Notes under the pieces: generated by a model
What the model saw: the letters and a program-made list of their open reading frames with translations, nothing else
Told to the model about the DNA's origin: nothing
Databases searched by the model: none
Program-made: the position numbers and the translations under genes
NCBI GenBank assembly: GCA_903951425.1
Contig: CAJBBX010000067.1
Location: forward strand, 1-46,778
Source: an uncultured Chthonomonas sp.
GTDB lineage: Bacteria; Armatimonadota; Chthonomonadetes; Chthonomonadales; CAJBBX01
DNA: 46,778 nt
Direction of reading: 5' to 3'
Shown: one piece after another, positions 1-8,363 of the stretch
Position numbering within the stretch: the stretch's first letter is position 1
Layout of the letters: each line of letters begins with the position of its first letter

Positions 1-194
1 CCATGGGCCGCCATGCAACCCGCCCATGGTGGTGAAGGCCTGGTCTCAGGTCCGCCCGCCCTTCCCGATCCCCAGCTTGGAGACAGAGAGCGTTGCCCGG
101 CCCGGGCAGGAGCGGGCGCCGCCACCGGCGGCGCAGCAGCCGCCAGCGCGGCAAGGACGAGGAAGCCGTTAGGAAGAGCGGTCCACGCGGGCAT
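1..194 (-). CDS. Start of an exported protein, truncated by the window edge
   Basis: An open minus-strand frame begins at ATG 194 and runs off the left edge, so only about 64 residues are visible. It starts MPAWTALPNGFLVLAALAAA and continues with an alanine/proline-rich stretch. This has the shape of a Sec signal peptide (short n-region, hydrophobic core, small residues before a cleavage site). A GGAGG motif lies just upstream of the ATG, although the gap is only 2 nt. It lies 84 bp downstream of ptuB on the same strand. The function cannot be told from the visible part. The frame is GC-rich and could be a chance opening, so the call rests on the signal peptide and the Shine-Dalgarno match. 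Confidence 0.45.
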   Translation of the reverse strand, partial: MPAWTALPNGFLVLAALAAAAPPVAAPAPARAGQRSLSPSWGSGRAGGPETRPSPPWAGCMAAH

Positions 195-258
195 CGCCTC
201 CACGGAGCGAAGATGGGAGAGTGTGGCCGATGAGGAGGAGTGGCGGGCGCCGAACGGG

Positions 259-275
259 CGGGCGGTTACCGCCCG
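259..275 (-). terminator. Hairpin just after ptuB, possible terminator
   Basis: CGGGCGG-TTA-CCGCCCG forms a perfect 7-bp stem with a 3-nt loop, 3 nt past the ptuB stop codon. No T-tract follows on the minus strand, so it may be a weak or Rho-dependent end, or an RNA-stabilising 3' hairpin. Confidence 0.35.
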
Positions 276-278
276 GTA

Positions 279-974
279 CTACCGCCGTGCGCGTGCGCAC
301 CCGGCGCCAGGGCGAGCTACTGCGCTCTCGTTAGCGTCGAAGCACGCGGCGCTGGTGCCCGGGAAGACCTCGCGCAAGCGCCGTCGCATATCGGCATCGC
401 CCTCGAAGACGGTCCACCAGATGGAGAACATGCCGCGCTCGGCCGCCAGACAGGCCACCATCTGTCGGAGCTGCTGGGAGCTGCCCGACGCAAGTTGGCG
501 CCTGTAGTGCTCCGCCTTCGTCCAAGCTTCGTTGCGTTGTTGCCAGCGCCCATCGGCAGTCGTCGGCTGGGGGCCGGGGCCACCAGGATAGCGATCAAGG
601 CCGACCATCGCGATCAGTGCGTCGGCCCCCGTCCGGGTAGCCGTGTCAACGTCGGGTCTGACTTCCACGAGGCCGCCACTGATGTATCGCAGCGCCAGCA
701 GTGGGTTGTCAGTATCGGGCCAGAGCGTTGCCGCCGCCGGTTGGCGCGTACCCTTGGCGGAGTTGCAGTTCACGCAGGCAAGGAGCAGGTTGGACCACTC
801 AAGGGCAAGGTCGCGGTCCTTCGACTTGGGCCTGGCGTGTTCAACAGCCAAATGCGTGGTGACGTACCGCTCGCAATAGCTGCAGAACCTGCCGAGCCGT
901 GCTTCGAGGTCCGGGCGAGCCTCCTGATAGCTGCCGTAGGGCCTCGGGGGATCACCCCGCTCAACGGGCCGCAT
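279..974 (-). CDS. ptuB: Septu-type HNH endonuclease PtuB
   Basis: 231 residues. The N-terminus MRPVERGDPP and the zinc-ribbon HNH core are typical of the HNH family found in Septu and some retron systems (TIGR02646-like). Visible motifs are CSYC at residues 31-34, a VEH metal/catalytic motif around 44-46 and CVNC with the following N at 67-71. The expected role is the nuclease effector that cuts nucleic acid when PtuA senses phage infection. The ATG at 974 lies inside the end of ptuA, overlapping it by 14 bp, so translation is probably coupled and subunit ratio fixed. The C-terminal half (residues 100-231) has no motif I recognise. The family call is from remembered motifs, and a homology search would settle it. 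Confidence 0.8.
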   Translation of the reverse strand: MRPVERGDPPRPYGSYQEARPDLEARLGRFCSYCERYVTTHLAVEHARPKSKDRDLALEWSNLLLACVNCNSAKGTRQPAAATLWPDTDNPLLALRYISGGLVEVRPDVDTATRTGADALIAMVGLDRYPGGPGPQPTTADGRWQQRNEAWTKAEHYRRQLASGSSQQLRQMVACLAAERGMFSIWWTVFEGDADMRRRLREVFPGTSAACFDANESAVARPGAGCARARR

Positions 975-2322
975 GCTCGGTCACCATCCGCTGGGCCTCC
1001 CGCTCAAGCTTCAGCACGGCCTGGAACGCTGGATCGTCGCTGTACGGCAGGCTCAGTTCCTGGAGCCTCAGGTTTGCTGATTCGCGGTCGGCGACGCTTG
1101 CGGCAGGCGCTCGAAGGAGCCGAAGGTAGGCCTCCGCCGCAGACACCATCTGCAGGTACCGCTCGCTCTTCTGTGGAATGGGCACTCCCATCACGTTCTC
1201 GGCGATGTCCTCAATGCTGCGATCGGCGTACTCACCAACCTCGTGTGCGCTGAGGTTGACGAGTTCGCCGTCGCGGACGGACTGAATGACAAAGGGCGAG
1301 TGGGTTGTAGCCACGAACTGAATGCTGGGGAAGGTGGACCTGAGGTCGCCGACGACCTTGCGCTGCCACTGGGGGTGAAGGTGGAGGTCCAGTTCGTCGA
1401 TGAGCACGATACCTGGCGTCGCGCTAATGGCTGCATGGGTCAGATCGGGGTTCAGCACAGAGCACTTGTAAGCTATGTCTCCAACCAGGGCGATGATGTT
1501 CCGGTACCCGTCGCTCAGTGCGCGGAAGGGAACAATGGAGCCATCGGCAGTGCGTGCGAGTAACGTCTCGTGGCGCATGCTATAGTGCAGCCCCTGGAGC
1601 GGCAGGCACTGTTGTACAGCGTCCAGTACCGCGTGAAGCGCAGTCGACTCGGTGCCCTCGTCTAGCTCGATCAGCCGTTGCAGCCGAATCCACCGCATGA
1701 GGTCCCTGTCGCTGCATCGCGGGTCCACGCTGTACCGGTAGCCGGACAACCGTCGGGCGAACACTGCTGCGTCGCCCTCGCCGGTGGAGGGCTCACCATC
1801 CTGTGGGGCTACGGCGCGCCGACGCCGGCCGGGGCGGTGCCGCGACCAGTCGTTTGGCTCCTGCCAGAGGCGGCCGGCGCCGTAGTAGGACAGGACGGGC
1901 AACGTAACGCCGCTACCCGCCATCACGGCGTTCGCGGCGCTCTCGGCTGCGCGTCGTATCGCCGTCGCGTGCCGGCTGGTGGTCCGACCGTCGCGCCCCT
2001 CCAGCGTTCGCGCCCACCGCAGCAATGGACCGCCGCCACCCAAGGCGCCTTCGGCCAGGACTTCAACGGGATACTGCTCCGCGATACTGAGTTGGCCAGA
2101 AGTGCCCGATGTAACGAGTCGCACATCCTGTAGGCGTATGTGCCGCGTCTCGCCGACGCGCAGACCGGCCAGCCAGCCGCCCATGGCTACGGCAAGGGCC
2201 TCCAGTACGGTGGTCTTGCCGCTTCCGTTATCACCAGCGATCACCGTGAACTGACCGGGCAGGTTCACGGTGAGGCTCTTGAAGCCGCGGAAGTTGGATA
2301 GATCGATCCTGCTGATGTGCAT
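961..2322 (-). CDS. ptuA: Septu-type AAA ATPase PtuA
   Basis: 453 residues from ATG 2322. This start is preferred over the longer frame from 2418 because the protein then begins MHISRIDLSNFRGF, the usual start of SMC/RecF-like ATPases, and GAGGGG lies 7 nt upstream. Walker A is GDNGSGKT (residues 30-37). A Walker B of the form IVLIDELDLHLHP is near 304-315, followed by the H-loop TTHSPFV near 340, which is the OLD/ABC-like ATPase pattern. In Septu systems PtuA assembles with PtuB and controls its nuclease. The gene is followed directly by ptuB with an overlap. Other OLD-like ATPases share these motifs, so the Septu assignment leans on the ptuB neighbour. Confidence 0.78.
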   Translation of the reverse strand: MHISRIDLSNFRGFKSLTVNLPGQFTVIAGDNGSGKTTVLEALAVAMGGWLAGLRVGETRHIRLQDVRLVTSGTSGQLSIAEQYPVEVLAEGALGGGGPLLRWARTLEGRDGRTTSRHATAIRRAAESAANAVMAGSGVTLPVLSYYGAGRLWQEPNDWSRHRPGRRRRAVAPQDGEPSTGEGDAAVFARRLSGYRYSVDPRCSDRDLMRWIRLQRLIELDEGTESTALHAVLDAVQQCLPLQGLHYSMRHETLLARTADGSIVPFRALSDGYRNIIALVGDIAYKCSVLNPDLTHAAISATPGIVLIDELDLHLHPQWQRKVVGDLRSTFPSIQFVATTHSPFVIQSVRDGELVNLSAHEVGEYADRSIEDIAENVMGVPIPQKSERYLQMVSAAEAYLRLLRAPAASVADRESANLRLQELSLPYSDDPAFQAVLKLEREAQRMVTEHAAR

Positions 2323-2525
2323 AGCTGTGCCCCTCGGACCTCCGCCACTCCTACTCATCCAGAGTGGATCACCGGGCGGCCCATCGCCGGTTCCGAACCT
2401 CCTGCTACGGTACCCCATGTGGCCGTCTGAGCCGTCCCGTCATACCAGCGAGGTGGCCATCATCACTCGGACCGCCCAACTTGGTACTAGGATGGACGCC
2501 AGAAGACACGGCGAGATTCAGATCA

Positions 2526-2592
2526 TCATAAGAACGAGCCTGACTTCGTATACTAGCGACATCTGAACTATGGTGTACTACACAGAAAGGAG
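2526..2592 (+). promoter_or_regulatory. Possible promoter and ribosome binding site of the 30-aa peptide
   Basis: A TATACT hexamer (2549-2554), a good -10, lies in an unusually AT-rich gap. The hexamer 17 nt upstream (TCATAA, 2526-2531) is a poor -35. AGGAG (2588-2592) is a clear Shine-Dalgarno sequence 10 nt before ATG 2603. The gap also has to carry any ptuA promoter on the other strand, for which I found no convincing match. Confidence 0.35.
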
Positions 2593-2602
2593 TCGAGATA
2601 AT

Positions 2603-2695
2603 ATGATAACTGAATCAGTGACGGACATAGTGACCGCGGCAGGTACGGTCGCTTTGGTTGTATTGGCGGTCTTGGCCGCCCGCCGAAGGAAGTAG
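2603..2695 (+). CDS. 30-residue single-span membrane peptide
   Basis: ATG 2603 to TAG 2695 encodes MITESVTDIVTAAGTVALVV followed by LAVLAARRRK. Residues about 9-26 form one hydrophobic helix and the C-terminus is strongly basic (RRRK), so an N-out/C-in single-pass peptide is predicted. A strong AGGAG ribosome site and a compact hairpin (2708-2735) bracket the frame, which supports a real gene. It lies on the plus strand in the gap between ptuA and hsdS, both on minus. Size and charge pattern resemble small membrane toxins of type I toxin-antitoxin loci and small phage-lysis or abortive-infection peptides. No family is recognised, and the role is inference. Confidence 0.5.
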   Translation: MITESVTDIVTAAGTVALVVLAVLAARRRK

Positions 2696-2707
2696 TGCGA
2701 CCACAGG

Positions 2708-2735
2708 CAGGGCCGGCCCATTGGCGCCGGCCCTG
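2708..2735 (+). terminator. Strong GC hairpin after the 30-aa peptide
   Basis: CAGGGCCGGC, an 8-nt loop, then GCCGGCCCTG: a perfect 10-bp stem beginning 13 nt after the peptide stop and ending 43 nt before the hsdS stop. There is no U-tract on either strand. It could terminate the peptide transcript, the convergent hsd transcript, or both. Confidence 0.45.
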
Positions 2736-2778
2736 GCAGACCAACCCCAACAGGCGGTGCCACTTCCGGCTCGGGCCA

Positions 2779-3993
2779 TCAGGCTGATGCTGGTGTTTGG
2801 AGCACGCCGCCAAGCGCTGAGGCTAGAAGGCGATCCGCGCCAACGTTGCGAGTGGCAGCCTCTGACTGGGTTTCGCCAATCCTAGCACCAAGCTGGAGCG
2901 CGATCCTGGCCACCTTGGCCTGATCACGGATGCTGAGGATCGGTACGGGTAGGCCGGCAATCTCCCGAAGCACAAGGTGCCGGATCATGTCGCCACGGGC
3001 GCACGCAGCCATTCGCCTCTGCAGGTACGGAGTACGCAGCACCGCAACGAGGAAAGCGCCGTCCAGAATGCCGCGCTTGGGCTTAACCAGTGCGACACTC
3101 ACGAAGAAGCTAAACTGTCGGTCGGTGTCGACCAGGCATGTCTGGCCGATCGTACCGTCTTTGGTGATGAGGACGTCTCCGGACTCTGCCACTGCTCGCC
3201 GCTGGAATGCTTGGTGGTCTGCCTCCGTGATATGCTTGGCGCCGAGGAAAGTCAGCTTGCCTGGCGCGACATTCAGGGCGGTAACGAACGGTATTCCGTC
3301 CTCCACGTACCTCGGGGTAACGTGCGGACGATCTGCGACGTCCGTGACCAACTCCCCCAATGGCACCCACCGGCTTGGTTGCATCGATCCGGAGACTCCG
3401 AGGTCCGGCTCGCCGAGTAGTGCACCGACGTGCCCGCTGACGATATCGGCGGCTTGTGAAGCGCTTGCTGCCGCCAACCCCTCCACCTTCCGCACCGTCT
3501 CCGCGATCGCATCCAGCCACGCCACTATACGACGCTGCTCCGAGAGCGGAGGGAGGGGGATGCGCAGGGCCAAGAAGTGCGGCTCCTTGAACCTGTTGCG
3601 CGTTAAGGGCGTGCTGCCAGAACAGGTCGCTTCGACCGCCTGTAGCGTCTCGGGCCGCTGCAGCCAGTCAAGCAGGAACGCTGGGTCCAGGCGCTCCGGG
3701 TCCACCGCGAACATTGGGAACTCACCTGAGACGTGGCATCCGTCGTGCAGATCGCCAAGGGTGCCGAACGCACCACGCCATGCGAACAGCCGGCTGTAGA
3801 TGAAGTCGCCGGAACGGACGCGGAACAGAGTCGTGGCCGCGCTTTGCGAGCCCAGCTTGGTTTCACGCAGGAAGGCCCCACCGAAGTCCAGCCTGACGCC
3901 CAGCAAGCGGTACTCGCGGTCCGGCTCGACACGCTCGGGCCTGGCTACCGGGCGCATCAGGTCTCCGAGCACGGTCAGAGGCCACCGGCTCAC
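2779..3993 (-). CDS. hsdS: Type I restriction-modification specificity subunit HsdS
   Basis: 404 residues with the two-domain HsdS plan. A first target-recognition domain (about 1-150) ends in a conserved helix region PLPPLSEQRRIVAWLDAIAE (about 152-185). A second TRD (about 205-355) opens with SRWVPLGELV and ends in a second helical region (PVPILSIRDQAKVARIALQL). The subunit reads the bipartite DNA target for methylation and cleavage. The start is GTG 3993, overlapping the hsdM TGA in GTGA, with GGGAG 6 nt upstream inside hsdM. Third codon positions look less GC-biased than in hsdM and hsdR, as expected for a gene that recombines or is exchanged often. Confidence 0.9.
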   Translation of the reverse strand: MSRWPLTVLGDLMRPVARPERVEPDREYRLLGVRLDFGGAFLRETKLGSQSAATTLFRVRSGDFIYSRLFAWRGAFGTLGDLHDGCHVSGEFPMFAVDPERLDPAFLLDWLQRPETLQAVEATCSGSTPLTRNRFKEPHFLALRIPLPPLSEQRRIVAWLDAIAETVRKVEGLAAASASQAADIVSGHVGALLGEPDLGVSGSMQPSRWVPLGELVTDVADRPHVTPRYVEDGIPFVTALNVAPGKLTFLGAKHITEADHQAFQRRAVAESGDVLITKDGTIGQTCLVDTDRQFSFFVSVALVKPKRGILDGAFLVAVLRTPYLQRRMAACARGDMIRHLVLREIAGLPVPILSIRDQAKVARIALQLGARIGETQSEAATRNVGADRLLASALGGVLQTPASA

Positions 3994-5567
3994 TGCGCGG
4001 CTCCCTCAGTTTCGGGCAGGTCCATGCCCTCGGGACCGGCCGCCACCAGCGCCTTGATCTCCTCCATAAGCGCCAGGATGCGGTGCTCCTTCTCGATGAT
4101 GCTCTCCACGATCTCCATGGGCGAGAGGGTCTCGGCCTCGGTGGCGGCGTGGGGGTTCTTGATGTCCAGGTTGTAGCTGTTCTCCCGAATCTGGTCGGCG
4201 GGCACGAGCCAGGCTCGCTCGGTCTCGGTGCGGTTGCGCCACCACTCCAGGCAGCCCTCGAACTCGGCGTACTGCACGGGCTGGGTCTTGGTGTACTGCT
4301 TGCGGCCCTCGGGCAGGGGCTGTTCGTAGTACCAGACCTCGCGCGTGGGGCCGCCGCGCCGGAAGAAGAGCAGGTTGGTGGGGATGCTCGTGTAGGGCGC
4401 GAAGACGCCGTTGGGCAGGCGGACGATGGTGTGCAGGTCGAACTCGCGGAGCAGCTCCTCCTTGACCCGTGCGCAGACGCCGTCGCCGAAGAGCAGCCCG
4501 TTGGGCACCACCACGGCGGCGCGGCCGGGCCGAGGCGTGCGGCGCAGCTTGCGCATGATGAGCTGCAGGAAGAGGAGCGCGGTCTCGCGGGTCCGCTTGT
4601 CCTCCGGGAAGCCGGTGACGATGCCGGCCTCCTCCTCGCCGCCGAAGGGCGGATTGGTCAGCACGATGTCGACCTGGTCCCGCTCGCCCAGTTCCGAGAG
4701 CTTGACGGCCAGGCTGTTGCCGTCGCCGATGCGGGGGTTCTCGCAGCCGTGGAGCAGCAGGTTCATCTGCGACAGCAAGTAGGGGAGCGGCTTGGCCTCG
4801 CCGCCCAGCACGCTGCTCCGCTGAAGCGTCTCGCGGTCCTCCACCGTGACGCACTGGGCCTGCAGGTGGTTGAACGCCTCGACCAGGAAGCCGCCGGTGC
4901 CGCAGGCGGGGTCCAGCACGGTCTCGCCCAGGCGCGGGTCGGTGACCTCGACCATGAACCGGACCACGGGGCGCGGGGTGTAGAACTCGCCGCTGTCACC
5001 GGCGGCATCGCGCATTTCGCGGAGCATGGATTCGTAGAACGTGCCCAGCGTGTGCATCTCGTCGGTGGAGTCGAAGTGGATGCCGCCCACCTTGTTGATG
5101 ACCTCGCGGAGGAGGTAGCCGCTGATCATCCGGTTCGAGATCCCGCTGAACACGCGGGAGATCACGTCGCGCCGGTCGCCGCCGCCGTCGCCCTGCAGCG
5201 CCCGCAGCGCGGCAAAGAGGCCGGGGCCTTCGGAGCCGTCGGGCAGGCGGGCTTTGTCCTGGTTCACGAACGCCAGCAGGTCGTCGCCGGTGATGCCGTC
5301 GGGCGCGGCGGCCCAGTCGCGCCAGCGGTAGGGCGCCTCGATGGCGGGGACGAAGGGGAGGTCGGCCAGCTCTGCCTCGGCCTCGCGGAGCCGCTCCATG
5401 TCGTCGAGGAACTTGAGGAACATGACCCAGGTGAGCTGCGGCAGGCGGTCGGCGTCCCCGCTGAGGCCCTTGTCCTTCCGCATGATGTCGCGGGCCGACT
5501 TCAGCAGGCTGCCCAGGCGCTGGGCGGTGGTAACGGGTTGTGCGGCGCTTCGGGTTCCTCGCGGCAT
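3990..5567 (-). CDS. hsdM: Type I restriction-modification DNA methyltransferase HsdM
   Basis: 525 residues, a normal length. The N-terminal HsdM helical domain (about 15-130) is followed by the N6-adenine methyltransferase domain. This carries SAM-binding motif I DPACGTGGF (about 219-227) and catalytic motif IV NPPF (about 303-306). The FYTPRPVVRFMV segment before motif I is characteristic. The enzyme methylates adenine in the HsdS-defined site, and with HsdR forms the restriction complex. The start ATG 5567 has AGGAG a few nt upstream, overlapping the hsdR end region (9-nt gap between genes). The three hsd genes form one minus-strand operon, R-M-S. Confidence 0.95.
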   Translation of the reverse strand: MPRGTRSAAQPVTTAQRLGSLLKSARDIMRKDKGLSGDADRLPQLTWVMFLKFLDDMERLREAEAELADLPFVPAIEAPYRWRDWAAAPDGITGDDLLAFVNQDKARLPDGSEGPGLFAALRALQGDGGGDRRDVISRVFSGISNRMISGYLLREVINKVGGIHFDSTDEMHTLGTFYESMLREMRDAAGDSGEFYTPRPVVRFMVEVTDPRLGETVLDPACGTGGFLVEAFNHLQAQCVTVEDRETLQRSSVLGGEAKPLPYLLSQMNLLLHGCENPRIGDGNSLAVKLSELGERDQVDIVLTNPPFGGEEEAGIVTGFPEDKRTRETALLFLQLIMRKLRRTPRPGRAAVVVPNGLLFGDGVCARVKEELLREFDLHTIVRLPNGVFAPYTSIPTNLLFFRRGGPTREVWYYEQPLPEGRKQYTKTQPVQYAEFEGCLEWWRNRTETERAWLVPADQIRENSYNLDIKNPHAATEAETLSPMEIVESIIEKEHRILALMEEIKALVAAGPEGMDLPETEGAAQ

Positions 5568-5576
5568 AGCTCTCCT

Positions 5577-7952
5577 CTAGTTGGCGTACAGCAGGTTCTG
5601 CAGCTCGTAGACGGCGCCCTTCAGCTTCTCGGCGCTGCCGAAGAGGCCGGCGACCTCGCCCACGTTGCCGTACTGCAGCAGCGGCGGCACCTTGAGCACC
5701 TCCGGGAAGGAGAACTGCGTGGTGCCGGCCTCGATGTACTTGTCCAGCAGGTCATTGAGCAGCGACCGGGCTCGGGGCGAGTAGCGGGCGAAGAAGGCCT
5801 GCTCCTCGCGGCGGAGCCGGTCCGCCCGTTCGCGGCGTGTGCGGATGGGCCCGTCGAACGCCAGGTGGCAGAGCAGGTCGATGGGATCGGCGTCGGGCTG
5901 GTGCATCTGCTCGGCCAGCGCGGCGAAGGAGATGCCCCGCTCCTCCAGCATCTCCAGTACCTCGCGCCGCATGGCCGGGTTGGCCCAGCGCTTGCGGAAC
6001 TCGGCTCCGTTGACGAAGAGCCTTCGCACCCTCTCGGCGGCGTACTGCGTGTACTGGACCACGCGAAGCTGCTTCCCCTCGGCGTCCAGCTCGTAGACCA
6101 GGTGCGCGGCGATCTCGCAGGCGCCGCCGTCGACGATGTACCGCTTGCGCTTCTCCCGAATCTGGGGCTCCGGTTCCGGCTCTACGGGATCATCCCCGCC
6201 CGGCGTGGGCTCGGGGTCCGGTACCGGATCGGGGCCCGCGCCATCGGCCGGCCCCACCACCACGCCGTCGTCATCGACGATCTCCTCGATGATGCGCTCG
6301 GGCTCGCCGTCGAACTCCGGGTCGGCGAAGAGCCGCGTGGCGCTGCCCGTGTAGTCGACGATGGTGAAGAAGAGCTTGCCGTAGTCGTCGCGGACCCGCG
6401 TGCCCCGGCCGATCATCTGCTTGAACTCCACCATGGAGTTGACCACCCGGGCCAGCACGATGACCCGGCAGGTGGGCGCGTCCACCCCGGTGGTGAGCAG
6501 TTGCGAGGTCGTGAGAATGACGGGCGTGGAGGTCTCGACGTCCTGGAACCGGCCCAGGTGACCAATGCCCACGCCGCCCTCGTCTGCGGTAACCCGACAG
6601 ACGTAGTCAGGGTGCTTGGCGACCAGGTCCTGGTTCTGCTCCACCAGCGCCTGGCGCATGGCCGCGGCGTGGGGCTGGTCCACGCAGAAGACGATGGTCT
6701 TGGCGAACCGGTCGGTGGCCCGCATGACCGCGGTCAGGTGCCTGGCCATGGCCGCCGTGCGTGACTTCAGCGCCACGACCCGCTCAAAGTCGGCCGTGCC
6801 GTACTCGGCGTCCGGTATCTCCTGGCCCTGCTCATCCAGTTGCCCCTTGGTTGGGCGCCAGCCGGCGGCATCGAACTGGGTGATCACCCTGTGGACGCGG
6901 TAGGGGGCGAGGAAGCCGTCCTGGATGCCCTGCCGCAGCGAGTAGGTGTAGACCGGGCTGCCGAAGTACTCGTAGGTGTCCACTGTTTCCGCGCGGCGCG
7001 GGGTGGCCGTCATGCCCAGTTGGACGGCGGGGCCGAAGTAGTCCAGGATCGCGCGCCAACTGCTGTCATCGCGTGCGCTGCCCCGGTGGCACTCATCGAC
7101 CACGATCAGGTCGAAGAAGTCTTGCGCGAACTGGCGGAAGAGCCCCTCACGGCTCTCGTCCTCGGCCAACGACTGGTAGGTGCTGAAGTAGATGTCGCGG
7201 GCGGTGTTGGCGGTCTGGTTCGCGATGCGCTGCCGGGCTTCGCCGAAGGGCGCGAACTGGCGTTCCATGGGATCATCCACCAGCAGGTTTCGGTCGGCCA
7301 GGTAGAGGACCTTGGGGCGCTTGGCGGCTCCGGAGCCGCTCCACCGGGCGTTCCAGAGCCGCCAGCAGATCTGGAAGGCCACCTCGGTCTTGCCGGTGCC
7401 GGTGGCCATGGTGAGCAGCACGCGCTTCCGGCCACCCAGGATCGCCTCGAGGGCGTTGTTGACCGCCGCATCCTGGTAGTAGCGGAGCCGCCGGGTAGTG
7501 TGCGCGTAGCCGGGCGTCTCCAGTTGCTTCGCGGCGCCGGCTCCGAGCCCGCACCGGTCGATCTTGCGCGCCCATAGCTCGGTGGGCGTCGGGAACGCCG
7601 CCACCTCGGCCTCGGCGCCGGTCAGGAAGTCGTGCTCAACGATGGACTGGCCGTTCGTGCTGTACGCGAACGGAAGGCCGAGTATCTGCGCGTACTCCAT
7701 GGCCTGCTGCAGGCCTGCGCCCGGCGTGGCGGTGTCGGGCTTGGCCTCGACGACTGCTATTGGGATGTCGCGCGAGTAGCGGAGGATGTAGTCCGCCCGC
7801 CTGCCCGGCTGGCGTCGAGCCGTGCCGCCGGTGACCACGATGCGGCCATCCGTAAAGGTGACCTCCTCATGGTACGAGTGCGGTTGCCTGTGCCAGCCCG
7901 CGGCGCGCAACTTCGGCACAATCAGCTCTCTGCGGGTATCAGCTTCGTTCAT
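5577..7952 (-). CDS. hsdR: Type I restriction endonuclease motor subunit HsdR
   Basis: 791 residues from ATG 7952, read as MNEADTRRELIVPKLRAAGW. The frame stays open to 8279, but that extension would overlap the opposite gene at 8091 and has no family-like sequence. An N-terminal PD-(D/E)XK nuclease is seen as RRADYILRY ... VVEAKPD (D54, E69, K71). The superfamily 2 translocase carries Walker A ATGTGKT (183-189), DECH (286-289) and TATPRR, and the second RecA lobe ends with IGRGTRVRDDYGK. The C-terminal part resembles the EcoEI-type R-subunit domain. An acidic proline-rich linker (PDPVPDPEPTPGGDDPVEPE) joins the two halves. All catalytic motifs are present, so the system looks intact. Confidence 0.93.
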   Translation of the reverse strand: MNEADTRRELIVPKLRAAGWHRQPHSYHEEVTFTDGRIVVTGGTARRQPGRRADYILRYSRDIPIAVVEAKPDTATPGAGLQQAMEYAQILGLPFAYSTNGQSIVEHDFLTGAEAEVAAFPTPTELWARKIDRCGLGAGAAKQLETPGYAHTTRRLRYYQDAAVNNALEAILGGRKRVLLTMATGTGKTEVAFQICWRLWNARWSGSGAAKRPKVLYLADRNLLVDDPMERQFAPFGEARQRIANQTANTARDIYFSTYQSLAEDESREGLFRQFAQDFFDLIVVDECHRGSARDDSSWRAILDYFGPAVQLGMTATPRRAETVDTYEYFGSPVYTYSLRQGIQDGFLAPYRVHRVITQFDAAGWRPTKGQLDEQGQEIPDAEYGTADFERVVALKSRTAAMARHLTAVMRATDRFAKTIVFCVDQPHAAAMRQALVEQNQDLVAKHPDYVCRVTADEGGVGIGHLGRFQDVETSTPVILTTSQLLTTGVDAPTCRVIVLARVVNSMVEFKQMIGRGTRVRDDYGKLFFTIVDYTGSATRLFADPEFDGEPERIIEEIVDDDGVVVGPADGAGPDPVPDPEPTPGGDDPVEPEPEPQIREKRKRYIVDGGACEIAAHLVYELDAEGKQLRVVQYTQYAAERVRRLFVNGAEFRKRWANPAMRREVLEMLEERGISFAALAEQMHQPDADPIDLLCHLAFDGPIRTRRERADRLRREEQAFFARYSPRARSLLNDLLDKYIEAGTTQFSFPEVLKVPPLLQYGNVGEVAGLFGSAEKLKGAVYELQNLLYAN

Positions 7953-8055
7953 GTGAACATGGTACCGAATGTGGGCGCTCGCGCACGCAGAAAGTGGCGC
8001 GGTACCGTCGGAGTACGCCGCTGAGCCTGAGGCGCTGCTTGCCGGGGACCTGCAG

Positions 8056-8086
8056 TATAATCGTGTTATGACGCATTCTGGAGGTG
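8056..8086 (+). promoter_or_regulatory. Promoter -10 and ribosome site for the protease pair
   Basis: A perfect TATAAT lies at 8056-8061. No good -35 sits 16-18 nt upstream (TTGCCG at 8039-8044 is too close, 11 nt). GGAGGTG at 8080-8086 is a near-perfect Shine-Dalgarno 4 nt before ATG 8091. The short leader between them (about 20 nt) suits a tightly expressed two-gene unit. Confidence 0.5.
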
Positions 8087-8090
8087 CTGC

Positions 8091-8363
8091 ATGCCCCATC
8101 CTCTCTACAGTGGCGCCGAGATCACCAGGCGCGGCAAGGACCTGTACGAGAACCGCATACGGTCGTTGGTGGAGACGCCTGAGAACATCGGCCGAATAGT
8201 CTCCATTGACATCGACACGGGTGCCTATGTCGTGGGTGACGATCTGGTGTCTACAGGTGACCGGTTGTTCGCTCTTCATCCCGGTGCTGCGCTCTATGGC
8301 GCCCGGATCGGCTACAACGCAGTCTATGCGGTGGGAGGCAGTCTCTTGCGGACCGACGCATGA
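8091..8363 (+). CDS. Small hypothetical protein paired with a clan AA protease
   Basis: 90 residues with no signal peptide or membrane span. The sequence (SGAEITRRGKDLYENRIRSL near the start, VSIDIDTGAYVVGDD in the middle, then GARIGYNAVYAVGGSL) resembles a small family that I recall just upstream of AF_0612-type aspartic proteases in many environmental bacteria, especially cyanobacteria. The stop codon overlaps the next start in ATGA, so the two are translationally coupled. Such pairs have been viewed as toxin-antitoxin-like, but I know of no biochemical proof. It might serve as substrate, chaperone or antitoxin for the protease. Confidence 0.7.
   Translation: MPHPLYSGAEITRRGKDLYENRIRSLVETPENIGRIVSIDIDTGAYVVGDDLVSTGDRLFALHPGAALYGARIGYNAVYAVGGSLLRTDA

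Noticed and set aside
4083-6764. An 893-codon plus-strand open frame
   Set aside because: It is antisense to hsdM and hsdR, whose motifs are unmistakable. Long antisense frames are expected at this GC content, and its sequence is low-complexity (G, L, V, H, A rich).
8039-8061. TTGCCG plus TATAAT as a full promoter
   Set aside because: The spacer is only 11 nt. Only the -10 is kept as evidence.
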